In this document: in pieces, positions 1-5,405 of the stretch | Numbering within the stretch: position 1 is the first letter of the stretch | Layout of the letters: the number at the start of each line of letters is the position of its first letter | Assembly: GCA_946886995.1 (NCBI GenBank) | Contig: CAMPJU010000107.1 | Coordinates: 1 to 5,405, forward strand | From: an uncultured Lysobacteraceae bacterium | Lineage (GTDB): Bacteria > Pseudomonadota > Gammaproteobacteria > Xanthomonadales > Xanthomonadaceae | Reading direction: 5' to 3' | Length of the DNA: 5,405 nt | Notes under the pieces: model-generated | Databases searched by the model: none | What the model was told of the DNA's origin: nothing | The model's input: the letters and a program-made list of their open reading frames with translations, nothing else | Translations under genes and position numbers: made by a program

Positions 1-298
1 AATCGTCCGACAGGATCCGCAGGTAGCCGGCGCAGACCACCCAGTCCGGCCGCGTCCCGGCGAGCGCATTGCCCAGCGCGACGTCGAATGCCTCACGCGT
101 CGCGTGCCTGGCGGGATCGTCGCTCCAGCGCAGTGATGCCGGCACGCGCGACAGCGCAGCCGCGCCGGGGCGGTCGGAGAACACGCCCACCAGTTCCGCA
201 TCGAGGTGCCCGCCCTCGATGGCATCGACGATCGCCTGCAGGTTGGTCCCGCGCCCGGAGGCGAGCACCGCCAGCCGCGGCATCGGTGCAGGTGGCAT
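1..298 (-). CDS. purN: Phosphoribosylglycinamide formyltransferase (GART), N-terminal part, cut by window edge
   Basis: This is the third step of de novo purine synthesis: transfer of a formyl group from 10-formyl-tetrahydrofolate to glycinamide ribonucleotide, in the cytoplasm. Only the first 99 residues are present, because the frame runs open off the left edge. They show the N-terminal Rossmann-like start VLASGRGTNLQAIVDA (residues 11-26), which carries the phosphate-binding G-x-G-(S/T)-N-L-Q motif. VFSDRPGAA (39-47) and WVVCAGYLRIL (86-96) correspond to VFSNKADA and VVVLAGFMRIL of the E. coli enzyme. The catalytic Asn and His of the N-I-H-P-S-L-L-P motif and the catalytic Asp lie beyond the edge, so activity cannot be judged here. 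The start at 298 is chosen because AGG (307-305) lies 6 nt upstream. An in-frame ATG at 283 fits the usual family N-terminus better but has no Shine-Dalgarno sequence. The gene follows purM by 7 bp, indicating one operon. Confidence 0.95.
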   Translation of the reverse strand, partial: MPPAPMPRLAVLASGRGTNLQAIVDAIEGGHLDAELVGVFSDRPGAAALSRVPASLRWSDDPARHATREAFDVALGNALAGTRPDWVVCAGYLRILSDD

Positions 299-304
299 GC
301 GCGG

Positions 305-308
305 CCTA
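305..308 (-). promoter_or_regulatory. purN ribosome binding site overlapping the purM stop codon
   Basis: Read on the minus strand, TAGG contains the purM stop TAG plus the next G. Its AGG core sits 6 nt before the purN ATG at 298. Ribosomes terminating on purM would therefore stop on the purN initiation signal, which suggests translational coupling. The site also favours the 298 start over the in-frame ATG at 283. It is a short match, so this is inference. Confidence 0.5.
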
Positions 309-1355
309 GCCGATGCGGACGCGTTCGCCACCGGCGTCCGGGACCACGGTGCCGATCCGGCGATGCGCGAGGCCCAGCCGATCCAGGCCGGATTCCAGCG
401 CGCCCGCGGCGCCCGCGTCGGCCAGCAGCACGAAGCCGATGCCGCAGTTGAACGTGCGCCACATTTCCTCGCGGGCCACGCCGCCCTCGCGCTGCAGCCA
501 CTCGAACACCGGTGGCAACGCGAGCGCCGAAGCCTCGATGTCCAGCGCCAGGCCGTCGGGCACCACCCGGATGATGTTCTCGGTCAGGCCGCCGCCGGTG
601 ACGTGCGCCATGGCGTGGATGCCGCCGCCCGAGTCGCCACGCAGCAGTTCCAGCACGGGCTTGACGTACAGCGCGGTCGGCGCCATCAGCGCGTCGGCCA
701 GCGGCACGCCGCCGACGTCGACGTCGGCGGGACGCCCGGCCCGGTCGTAGATGCGCCGGATCAGGGAGTAGCCATTGGAGTGCGGCCCGGACGAGGCGAT
801 GCCGATGAGCACGTCGCCCGCGCGCACCTGCGTGCCGTCCAGCAGGTCCGACTTCTCGACGGCGGCGACGCAGAAGCCCGCCAGGTCGTACTCGCCGGGC
901 GGGTACATGTCCGGCATTTCCGCGGTCTCGCCGCCGATCAGCGCGCAGCCGGACAGTTCGCAGCCGCGCGCGATGCCGCCCACGACCGCGGCCGCGGTGT
1001 CGACGTCGAGCTTGCCGGTGGCGAAATAGTCGAGGAAGAACAGCGGCTCGGCGCCCTGCACCAGCACGTCGTTGACGCACATGCCCACCAGGTCGATGCC
1101 GATGGTGTCGTGGCGCCCGAGCTGCTGCGCCAGCTTGAGCTTGGTGCCCACGCCGTCCGTCCCCGAGACCAGCACCGGTTCGCGGTAGCGGCCGGACAGG
1201 TCGAACAGGGCCCCGAACCCGCCAAGCCCGCCCATCACGCCCGCGCGGCGGGTCCGGGCGGCCAGCGGCTTGATCCTTTCGACGAGCGCGTTTCCGGCGT
1301 CGATGTCGACGCCGGCGTCGCGATAGGTGAGGGGTGCAGTCGGCTTGCCGGTCAC
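306..1355 (-). CDS. purM: Phosphoribosylformylglycinamidine cyclo-ligase (AIR synthetase)
   Basis: This is the fifth step of de novo IMP synthesis: ATP-dependent ring closure of formylglycinamidine ribonucleotide to aminoimidazole ribonucleotide, in the cytoplasm. The product is 349 residues, against about 345 in E. coli. It opens with the family signature [13 protein letters not shown] (10-22). It then has the ATP-site motif GTDGVGTKL (65-73), [20 protein letters not shown] (88-107), the [11 protein letters not shown] loop (141-151), [13 protein letters not shown] (188-200), [11 protein letters not shown] (251-261) and FNCGIGF (302-308). All conserved blocks are in order, so it looks intact. 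The start is a GTG at 1355 with GAGG 5 nt upstream. The frame stays open further upstream to 1742, but that part is antisense to the DUF2066 gene and does not resemble PurM. It is the first gene of a purMN unit, with purN 7 bp downstream, and is divergent from the DUF2066-perM-hda cluster. Confidence 0.97.
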   Translation of the reverse strand: MTGKPTAPLTYRDAGVDIDAGNALVERIKPLAARTRRAGVMGGLGGFGALFDLSGRYREPVLVSGTDGVGTKLKLAQQLGRHDTIGIDLVGMCVNDVLVQGAEPLFFLDYFATGKLDVDTAAAVVGGIARGCELSGCALIGGETAEMPDMYPPGEYDLAGFCVAAVEKSDLLDGTQVRAGDVLIGIASSGPHSNGYSLIRRIYDRAGRPADVDVGGVPLADALMAPTALYVKPVLELLRGDSGGGIHAMAHVTGGGLTENIIRVVPDGLALDIEASALALPPVFEWLQREGGVAREEMWRTFNCGIGFVLLADAGAAGALESGLDRLGLAHRRIGTVVPDAGGERVRIG

Positions 1356-1360
1356 GGCGG

Positions 1361-1364
1361 CCTC
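1361..1364 (-). promoter_or_regulatory. purM ribosome binding site fixing a GTG start
   Basis: GAGG on the minus strand lies 5 nt before GTG at 1355. It supports that non-ATG start, which coincides with where PurM homology begins. Confidence 0.65.
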
Positions 1365-1384
1365 GGATCGGCGGGGAATGCGCC

Positions 1385-1390
1385 ATTTTA
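1385..1390 (-). promoter_or_regulatory. Candidate purM -10 element
   Basis: TAAAAT on the minus strand differs from TATAAT at one position. A start about 7 nt downstream would give a leader of roughly 20-25 nt before the purM GTG, containing its GAGG ribosome binding site. No -35 box accompanies it, so the assignment is tentative. Confidence 0.35.
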
Positions 1391-1415
1391 CAGGCGGATG
1401 GCGGCCGGCACCGTG

Positions 1416-1431
1416 GCGATGGACGCATCGC
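1416..1431. repeat. Perfect inverted repeat in the divergent spacer
   Basis: GCGATG, loop GACG, CATCGC form a perfect 6-bp stem with a 4-base loop. The repeat lies upstream of both start codons. It could be a small operator or a weak hairpin in a leader. No T-run follows, so it is not a classical terminator. A repeat this short may be chance in GC-rich DNA. Confidence 0.4.
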
Positions 1432-1461
1432 ATGCCCTGCGGCACCATTCGGGATGCCCTG
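1432..1461 (+). repeat. 8-bp direct repeat with 22-bp period before the DUF2066 gene
   Basis: ATGCCCTG occurs at 1432-1439 and again at 1454-1461. The flanks agree too: both copies fit GnATGCCCTGnnGC (1430-1443 and 1452-1465). The 22-bp period is about two helical turns, which would put both copies on the same DNA face. The second copy ends just before the AGGAA ribosome binding site at 1466-1470. A regulator site is possible but not demonstrated. Confidence 0.35.
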
Positions 1462-1465
1462 TCGC

Positions 1466-1470
1466 AGGAA
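1466..1470 (+). promoter_or_regulatory. Ribosome binding site of the DUF2066 gene
   Basis: AGGAA lies 6 nt before ATG at 1477. It decides the start in a frame that is open back to 1327, inside antisense purM. Confidence 0.6.
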
Positions 1471-1476
1471 GCCACC

Positions 1477-2616
1477 ATGCGCATGACCGGAAATTTCCGT
1501 GCCGCAACGAAGTTCGCTGCCGTCGTCCTGGCCCTGTGCCTGGCGGCGCCCGTGGCGGCCCAGCGGGTCGAGGGCACGCGCGCGTCCGCCAGCGGCCTGT
1601 ACGAGGCGGACGTGCCGGTCAACAGCCAGGGCGCCGCCGACCGCACCGCCGGGTTCGCGCGTGCGCTCGCGGAGGTGCTGGGCAAGGTCTCCGGTGACCT
1701 GTCCGCGGCGAACCGGCCGGGCGTCGCGCGGGAACTGGCCAATGCGGCCGACTACGTCGACGGCTACGACTATCGCCAGGACGAGGGCACCTCGCCCAGC
1801 GGTGCCCCCAGTTATCGCACCACGCTCGTCGTGCGCTTCGACGAGGAAGCCGTGCAGGAGCTAGCGGCCGCGCTGGGCATCCCGGTCTGGCCGGCGCCTC
1901 GACCCAAGCCGGTGCTGTGGCTCGCCATCGACGACGGCAGCGGTCCGCGCCTGGTCGGGGTGCGCCACGACGACGTCGCCCGTCCGCTCACCACCCGCGC
2001 GATCGAGCGCGGCTACCGGCTGGGCCTGCCCGCGGGGAGCGCGGCCGAACGTGCGGTGGTCGGCGCCATCTGGCGTGGCGACACGGCCGCGGTGGCGCGC
2101 GCATCTTCGCGTTACCAGCCGCCGATGCAGCTGATCGGCAAGCTCTACCGCCAGGGCAGTGGCTGGCGCGCGGACTGGGTCTTCGTGGACGACGGTCGCG
2201 TGCTGTCGTCCTGGTCTGCCGAGGAACGTGATGCCAGGGCCGCCCTCGCGGCCGGCGCGGATGGCGCGGCCGACGCCCTGTCGAACCGGTACGCGAAGGC
2301 GCCGCCATCCGAACCGCCCGGCAACTTCCGGGTGGCGTTCAGCGGCATCGACAGTGCGGACGATTACCTGAGGCTGTCGGCGTGGCTGCAGTCGCTGCCG
2401 GTGGTCACCGACATCACGCCACTCGGCGCCCGCGGCGACGCGCTGGAAGTCGAGCTGGCGCTCAACACGGGCCTGTCCGGGCTTGCCCGGATGGCCGGGC
2501 GCAGCGACGTGGTCGAGGCTGTCGACGACGGCACCGAGGGTCCGGCGCCCGCGGACCCGGGCGTGGCCGACGACGTGCCCGCGGCCCCGCGATCCGCGCA
2601 CTACCGCGTCCTTTGA
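1477..2616 (+). CDS. Secreted DUF2066 domain-containing protein
   Basis: The product is 379 residues of unknown function. The N-terminus is a typical Sec signal peptide: basic residues (R8, K12), a hydrophobic core around 13-24, and a likely cut after A28 (PVAA|Q). The mature protein is therefore expected in the periplasm. The DUF2066 region follows with [11 protein letters not shown] (38-48), a helix containing [12 protein letters not shown] (63-74), VDGYDYRQ (94-101) and [20 protein letters not shown] (114-133). Next comes a segment with [13 protein letters not shown] (144-156). A second alpha/beta part reaches about residue 345, and the last 30 residues are acidic and Pro/Ala-rich, likely disordered. 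The start at 1477 is chosen for AGGAA 6 nt upstream; an ATG two codons later is also possible. It heads a cluster with perM (11 bp downstream) and hda. The family name rests on remembered motifs and gene order. Confidence 0.85.
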   Translation: MRMTGNFRAATKFAAVVLALCLAAPVAAQRVEGTRASASGLYEADVPVNSQGAADRTAGFARALAEVLGKVSGDLSAANRPGVARELANAADYVDGYDYRQDEGTSPSGAPSYRTTLVVRFDEEAVQELAAALGIPVWPAPRPKPVLWLAIDDGSGPRLVGVRHDDVARPLTTRAIERGYRLGLPAGSAAERAVVGAIWRGDTAAVARASSRYQPPMQLIGKLYRQGSGWRADWVFVDDGRVLSSWSAEERDARAALAAGADGAADALSNRYAKAPPSEPPGNFRVAFSGIDSADDYLRLSAWLQSLPVVTDITPLGARGDALEVELALNTGLSGLARMAGRSDVVEAVDDGTEGPAPADPGVADDVPAAPRSAHYRVL

Positions 2617-2627
2617 ACGCACCCGGG

Positions 2628-3764
2628 ATGGACGACGCGCCACTGGTCGAGATCGCGCGGTTCCTCCGGCGGCTGCAGTGGATCGTCGTGGCCCTGGCCG
2701 TGCTGTGGCTGGTGGGCCTGCTGGCGCCGGTACTGACGCCGTTCGTGCTCGGCGCGCTGCTCGGGTGGCTGGGAGATCCGCTGGTCGACCGGCTGGTGGC
2801 GAGCGGCCGCTCGCGCAGCGCCGCGGTGATCCTGGTGTTCACGGCGATGGTGCTGGTGGTCCTGGTCGGACTGGTCCTGCTCGTCCCGATGCTCGAGCGC
2901 CAGGTGGTCACGCTGTTCGATTCGTTGCCGCACTACCGCGGGTGGTTCGTCGGGACCGCGCTGCCGTGGCTGGAGGCGCGCACCGGGCTGGAGCTGATGA
3001 GCTGGCTGGATCCCGCGCGACTGATCGCGCTGGCCCGGCAACACTGGGAGGAGGCGGGTGGCGCCGCGGCGACCGTGCTCGGCTACCTCTCGCGCTCCGG
3101 CTTCGCGCTGCTGGCCTGGTTCGCCAACCTGGTGTTGCTGCCGGTGCTCACGTTCTTCTTCCTGCGCGACTGGGACATGCTGGTCGCGCGCGTGGCATCG
3201 CTGGTGCCGCGCGACCACCTGCCGACCGTGACCCGGCTGGCCCGCGAATCCGACGCGGTGCTCGGCGGTTTCCTGCGCGGGCAATTGCTGGTGATGCTGA
3301 TCCTCGGCGTGTTCTACGGGGCGGGGTTGTGGCTGGTCGGGCTGGACCTGGGCCTGCTGATCGGCCTGATCGCCGGCCTGCTCACCTTCGTGCCCTACCT
3401 GGGACCGGCAAGCGGCATCGTGCTCGGCGTGATCGCGGCGATGGTGCAGTTCGGTGACTGGAAACACGTGGCGGGCGTGCTCGCGGTCTTCGGCGTGGGG
3501 CAGGTGATCGAAACCTACCTGCTGACCCCGAAGCTGGTCGGCGACCGCATCGGCCTGCATCCGATGGCGGTGATCTTCGCGGTCATGGCCGGCGGCGTGC
3601 TGTTCGGGTTCCTTGGCATGCTGCTGGCACTCCCTGTTGCCGCGGTGGCGAACGTGCTGCTGCGCTTCGCCGAAGAGCGCTACACGCACAGCCGGCTCTA
3701 TGCGGGGCATCCGGTCATCGCGTCGCCGGGTGCCAGCGAGGCGGATCCCGCGGAACGGCCGTGA
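2628..3764 (+). CDS. perM: AI-2E family (PerM-like) inner-membrane transporter
   Basis: This is a 378-residue polytopic inner-membrane protein of the AI-2 exporter/PerM family, whose members are annotated as permeases or ion/small-molecule exporters; the substrate here is unknown. Hydrophobic segments lie near residues 18-36, 38-49, 66-88, 157-178, 218-238, 240-258, 260-275, 280-299 and 312-343. The soluble loop 89-155 between the N-terminal and C-terminal membrane blocks is typical of the family. Hallmarks include LTFFFLRDWD (174-183), FLRGQLLV (215-222), the FVPYLGPASG motif (254-263) and GDRIGLHPMAVIFAVMAGG (305-323). Length and motif order are normal. The ATG at 2628 has no real Shine-Dalgarno sequence, and an in-frame TTG at 2613 overlaps the preceding stop. 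Either start points to coupling with the DUF2066 gene 11 bp upstream. The hda start overlaps its stop codon. The symbol perM reflects family and the usual hda neighbourhood, not demonstrated function. Confidence 0.92.
   Translation: MDDAPLVEIARFLRRLQWIVVALAVLWLVGLLAPVLTPFVLGALLGWLGDPLVDRLVASGRSRSAAVILVFTAMVLVVLVGLVLLVPMLERQVVTLFDSLPHYRGWFVGTALPWLEARTGLELMSWLDPARLIALARQHWEEAGGAAATVLGYLSRSGFALLAWFANLVLLPVLTFFFLRDWDMLVARVASLVPRDHLPTVTRLARESDAVLGGFLRGQLLVMLILGVFYGAGLWLVGLDLGLLIGLIAGLLTFVPYLGPASGIVLGVIAAMVQFGDWKHVAGVLAVFGVGQVIETYLLTPKLVGDRIGLHPMAVIFAVMAGGVLFGFLGMLLALPVAAVANVLLRFAEERYTHSRLYAGHPVIASPGASEADPAERP
3761..3764 (+). other. GTGA stop/start overlap joining perM and hda
   Basis: The hda GTG (3761-3763) shares bases with the perM TGA (3762-3764). 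This 4-base overlap is a classic arrangement for termination-reinitiation coupling. It implies that Hda synthesis depends at least partly on translation of perM. Confidence 0.7.
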
Positions 3765-4486
3765 AGGCCGTGCCCCAGTTGCCGCTGGCGCTCCGGTATT
3801 CCCCCGACCAGCGCTTCGAGACGTTCGTCGGTGCGCCGCAAGGGGCGCTGGAGCAGTTGCAGGCGCTGGCCACCGGCGAGGCCGGGGACCGCATCTACCT
3901 CGCCGGCGCACCCGGCACCGGGAAGACGCACCTGGCGCTGGCGACCTGCGCGGCCGCGGACGCCGCCGGGCAGCGTGCGGCCTACCTGCCATTGCGCGCG
4001 GCCGCGGGGCGGCTGGGCGAGGCACTGGAAGCGCTGGCCGATGCGCGCGATGCAGGTGGGCCCTCGCTGCTGGCACTCGATGGCCTCGACGCGATCGCCG
4101 GCAACCGGGAGGACGAGGTCGCGCTGTTCGCCTTCCACGATCGCGCGCGGAGTGCCGGGTTGCGCGTGCTCTATGTCGGGTCGGTCGGCCCGGATCGCCT
4201 GCCGCTGGGATTGCCCGACCTGCGCTCGCGGCTGTCGCAGTGCGCGCGCATCGTGCTCGCGCCGCTCGACGACGCGGGCCGGCGCCAGGTACTGCTCGAC
4301 CGCGCGCGGCGTCGCGGACTGGTGCTGGAGCCGGCGGCGCTCGACTGGCTGCTGGTGCGCGCCGGGCGTGACCTCGCCGGCCTCGCGGCCCTGCTCGAGC
4401 GGCTGGACCGCGCGTCGCTCGCGGCGCAGCGCCGGATCACGGTCCCGTTCCTGCGCCAGGTGCTGGAGGACGTGCGCCCGGAGTGA
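3761..4486 (+). CDS. hda: DnaA regulatory inactivator Hda
   Basis: This is a 241-residue AAA+ protein, against about 233 in E. coli. Bound to the DNA-loaded beta sliding clamp, Hda stimulates hydrolysis of DnaA-bound ATP and so prevents re-initiation of replication (RIDA). The N-terminal QLPLAL (6-11) is the clamp-binding motif, matching QLSLPL of E. coli. The P-loop GAPGTGKT (49-56) is followed by a Walker B-like LLALDGLD (103-110). VLYVGS (136-141) is at the sensor 1 position, and LPDLRSRL (151-158) carries the box VII arginine finger, probably R157. The C-terminal stretch with GRDLAGL (202-208), LDRASLAAQRRITVPF (215-230) and LRQVL (231-235) closely follows the E. coli C-terminus and includes the sensor 2 Arg (R203). 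The start is GTG at 3761, forming GTGA with the perM stop, with GGAA 5 nt upstream; a GTG at 3770 would be too close to the clamp motif. It is the last gene of the cluster. Confidence 0.95.
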   Translation: MKAVPQLPLALRYSPDQRFETFVGAPQGALEQLQALATGEAGDRIYLAGAPGTGKTHLALATCAAADAAGQRAAYLPLRAAAGRLGEALEALADARDAGGPSLLALDGLDAIAGNREDEVALFAFHDRARSAGLRVLYVGSVGPDRLPLGLPDLRSRLSQCARIVLAPLDDAGRRQVLLDRARRRGLVLEPAALDWLLVRAGRDLAGLAALLERLDRASLAAQRRITVPFLRQVLEDVRPE

Positions 4487-4500
4487 GCGACGTCAGTCGC
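4487..4500. terminator. Small hairpin at the convergent hda / PDZ-gene junction (possible weak bidirectional terminator)
   Basis: GCGAC, loop GTCA, GTCGC form a perfect 5-bp stem over a 4-base loop. It begins immediately after the hda stop and includes the stop codon of the opposing gene (4495-4493). No T-tract follows on either strand, so it is not a canonical intrinsic terminator. With only 6 bp between the two stop codons there is no other room for one, and each transcript may run into the other gene. Confidence 0.3.
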
Positions 4501-5386
4501 AGCGACCGGTCTCGACGGCCCACACCACCGGTTCCCAGTACGCGTTGTCCCGGATGCTGGCGGTGTCCAGCCGGTCGCGCAGCAGGCGCGCGCCGACCTT
4601 GTAGGTGTGGCCCGGGCGGACATCGACGACCAGCGGCTTGTATGCACGCGCGCGTTCGCGTCGCTGCATCAGGGCGATCGTGCGGATCTGCGCGCTGTTC
4701 AACCAGGTGCGGTCGATCGACTCGCTGACCGTGAGGACGTGACGCCCCGGCGCCACCCGGTGCCGGTTGACGGCATACAGCGGCGTGCTGCGCCCGTCCA
4801 CGCGGGTGATGTCGGCGGCGTAGATGCCGTGGCTGCGCGGCTGCACGCCCTGGTCGCTGACGAATCCGTCGCAGCTGCCGGCCGCCGGTGCGCCCACCAC
4901 CAGCTGGTAGGCGGGGATCGCGACCACGTCGGCGATGCCGCTGGCGGCCATGGCCTTGCCGGCCCGCAGGTATTCGACGCGCAGCGACCCGTCTGCCGCC
5001 GCGATCGCCGACTGCAGGGTGGCGACCGGATCCTGCACGCCGGCAAGCCGCTTGCCGTTCACCGAGACCAGCCGGTCGCCGACCCGCAACCGCAACCGCT
5101 CGGCGGCGCTCCCCGGCGTGATCGCCATGATCGCGGGCGAACCGTCGGCGCGCGGCACCGCCACGGCGCCCAGTTCGAACCGCACCTGCGCGGGCGAGGA
5201 CACCTGCAGCGGCTGGTCGGTGGCGCCGAGCGCACCGCGGTCGCCGAGCGCGAGCAGCGACGATTCGACGTCGCGCTGCAGTTGCGCGAGATCGGCATCC
5301 TGCGCGGCCGCCGTCGCCACGCACGGCAACACGAGGGCGAGGAGCAGCGCGAAACGCTGGAGCGGGAACGAACGTCGAAGGTGCAT
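4493..5386 (-). CDS. Exported PDZ domain-containing protein with uncharacterised C-terminal region
   Basis: The product is 297 residues and I recognise no specific gene. The N-terminus is a Sec signal peptide: R4, R5 and R11, a hydrophobic core about 12-24, and an AAA|Q cleavage site after residue 28. The mature protein should be periplasmic. A predicted helical linker (30-50) leads to a PDZ domain at about 66-145. That domain has IMAITPGSAAERLRLRVGD (86-104) and RLVSVNGKRL (105-114), the usual bacterial PDZ core, with LGAV (72-75) near the ligand-binding loop position. No protease domain of the HtrA, Ctp or RseP kind is present. The C-terminal half (about 160-297) has a VDG and VAPGRHVLTV pattern (196-220), then VVDVRPGHTYKVGARLL (253-269) and a YWEPVVW segment (283-289). 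It looks like beta-sandwich, PEGA-like repeats, but this is inference. Mature cysteines C172 and C296 could form a disulfide. The start at 5386 has GGAG 5 nt upstream; the in-frame ATG at 5404 has no visible upstream signal. Confidence 0.85.
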   Translation of the reverse strand: MHLRRSFPLQRFALLLALVLPCVATAAAQDADLAQLQRDVESSLLALGDRGALGATDQPLQVSSPAQVRFELGAVAVPRADGSPAIMAITPGSAAERLRLRVGDRLVSVNGKRLAGVQDPVATLQSAIAAADGSLRVEYLRAGKAMAASGIADVVAIPAYQLVVGAPAAGSCDGFVSDQGVQPRSHGIYAADITRVDGRSTPLYAVNRHRVAPGRHVLTVSESIDRTWLNSAQIRTIALMQRRERARAYKPLVVDVRPGHTYKVGARLLRDRLDTASIRDNAYWEPVVWAVETGRCD

Positions 5387-5391
5387 GGGGG

Positions 5392-5395
5392 CTCC
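5392..5395 (-). promoter_or_regulatory. Ribosome binding site of the PDZ-protein gene
   Basis: GGAG on the minus strand sits 5 nt before ATG at 5386 and favours that start over the ATG at 5404. It is part of the palindrome CTCCGGAG (5392-5399). The promoter lies beyond the right edge. Confidence 0.55.
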
Positions 5396-5405
5396 GGAGG
5401 ACATC

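Larger units (their letters stand above)
1356..1476. promoter_or_regulatory. Divergent intergenic region between purM and the DUF2066-perM-hda cluster
   Basis: This 121-bp spacer must hold the promoters of both transcription units. It contains the only AT-rich patch nearby (about 1385-1392). On the minus strand that patch reads TAAAAT (1390-1385), five of six bases of the sigma70 -10 consensus. It lies 30 nt from the purM start, but I see no good -35 hexamer at 16-18 bp. On the plus strand the same patch reads TTTACA (1387-1392), a near -35 box, without a convincing -10 downstream. No recognisable E. coli-type PurR operator or purine riboswitch is visible. A perfect inverted repeat (1416-1431) and a direct repeat (1432-1439, 1454-1461) are described separately. 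Confidence 0.6.

Noticed and set aside
1477..1560. Lipoprotein signal for the DUF2066 protein (C21 near the hydrophobic core)
   Set aside because: The residues before C21 are L-A-L, without the small residue required at -1 of a lipobox. A normal cleavage site follows at A28.
69..1697. 542-codon open frame on the plus strand, antisense to purN and purM
   Set aside because: It lies opposite well-recognised purN/purM coding sequence and runs on in the same direction into the DUF2066 gene in another frame. The product is low-complexity Ala/Arg/Gly/His-rich with no domain, as expected for an antisense shadow frame in high-GC DNA.
1356..1742. N-terminal extension of purM to an upstream ATG at 1742
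   Set aside because: The extra 129 codons are antisense to the DUF2066 gene and unlike PurM. GTG at 1355 has a ribosome binding site and matches the family length.
1860..1871. Overlapping NheI and NotI sites (GCTAGCGGCCGC) resembling a cloning linker
   Set aside because: The bases are in frame and encode part of a conserved-looking E-L-A-A-A-L helix. The surrounding sequence is continuous natural coding DNA, so vector contamination is unlikely.
2483..3457. 324-codon plus-strand frame within perM
   Set aside because: The Arg/Ala/Pro-rich translation is a frame-shifted shadow of a transmembrane protein, and there is no start signal.
2601..4076. 491-codon minus-strand open frame antisense to perM and hda
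   Set aside because: The product is rich in His, Gln, Arg and Pro with no hydrophobic core or domain. The opposite strand encodes clear PerM and Hda proteins.
4437..5324. 295-codon minus-strand frame overlapping the PDZ gene in another frame
   Set aside because: It is Arg/Ala/Gly-rich without motifs. The frame at 4493-5386 has the signal peptide, the PDZ core and a proper ribosome binding site.
5300..5386. Lipoprotein signal in the PDZ protein (C22)
   Set aside because: C22 is preceded by V-L-P, not a lipobox, and a good AAA signal peptidase I site follows.

Overview
The window is about 70% G+C, gene-dense DNA that looks like the chromosome of a gammaproteobacterium, most likely a Xanthomonadaceae relative (Lysobacter/Luteimonas/Xanthomonas type). 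That placement is an inference from base composition, protein style and gene order. I see no mobile element, CRISPR array, tRNA, rRNA or obvious horizontally acquired segment.

Layout. On the minus strand at the left lie purM (1355-306) and the first 99 codons of purN (298 down to the window edge). Together they encode steps 5 and 3 of de novo IMP synthesis as one transcription unit. A 121-bp divergent spacer (1356-1476) separates them from a tight plus-strand cluster. That cluster holds a secreted DUF2066-family protein (1477-2616), a PerM/AI-2E-family membrane protein (2628-3764) and hda, the regulator that switches off DnaA after initiation (3761-4486). The three genes are separated by 11 bp and then by a 4-base GTGA stop/start overlap, so they are probably co-transcribed and translationally coupled. 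Only 6 bp after hda, a convergent minus-strand gene ends. It runs 5386-4493 and encodes a 297-residue exported protein with a PDZ domain and an uncharacterised C-terminal region.

Working together. The purMN / DUF2066-perM-hda neighbourhood is, from what I recall of gammaproteobacteria such as Pseudomonas and xanthomonads, a conserved housekeeping arrangement. It places nucleotide synthesis back-to-back with replication-initiation control. Nothing in the sequence proves a functional link. The divergent spacer is the natural place for shared regulation. It contains a TAAAAT -10-like element for purM, a 6-bp perfect inverted repeat and an 8-bp direct repeat whose copies are exactly 22 bp apart.

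I found no clear new multi-gene system. The least explained items are the PDZ protein at the right end, the DUF2066 protein, and the small repeats in the divergent spacer.
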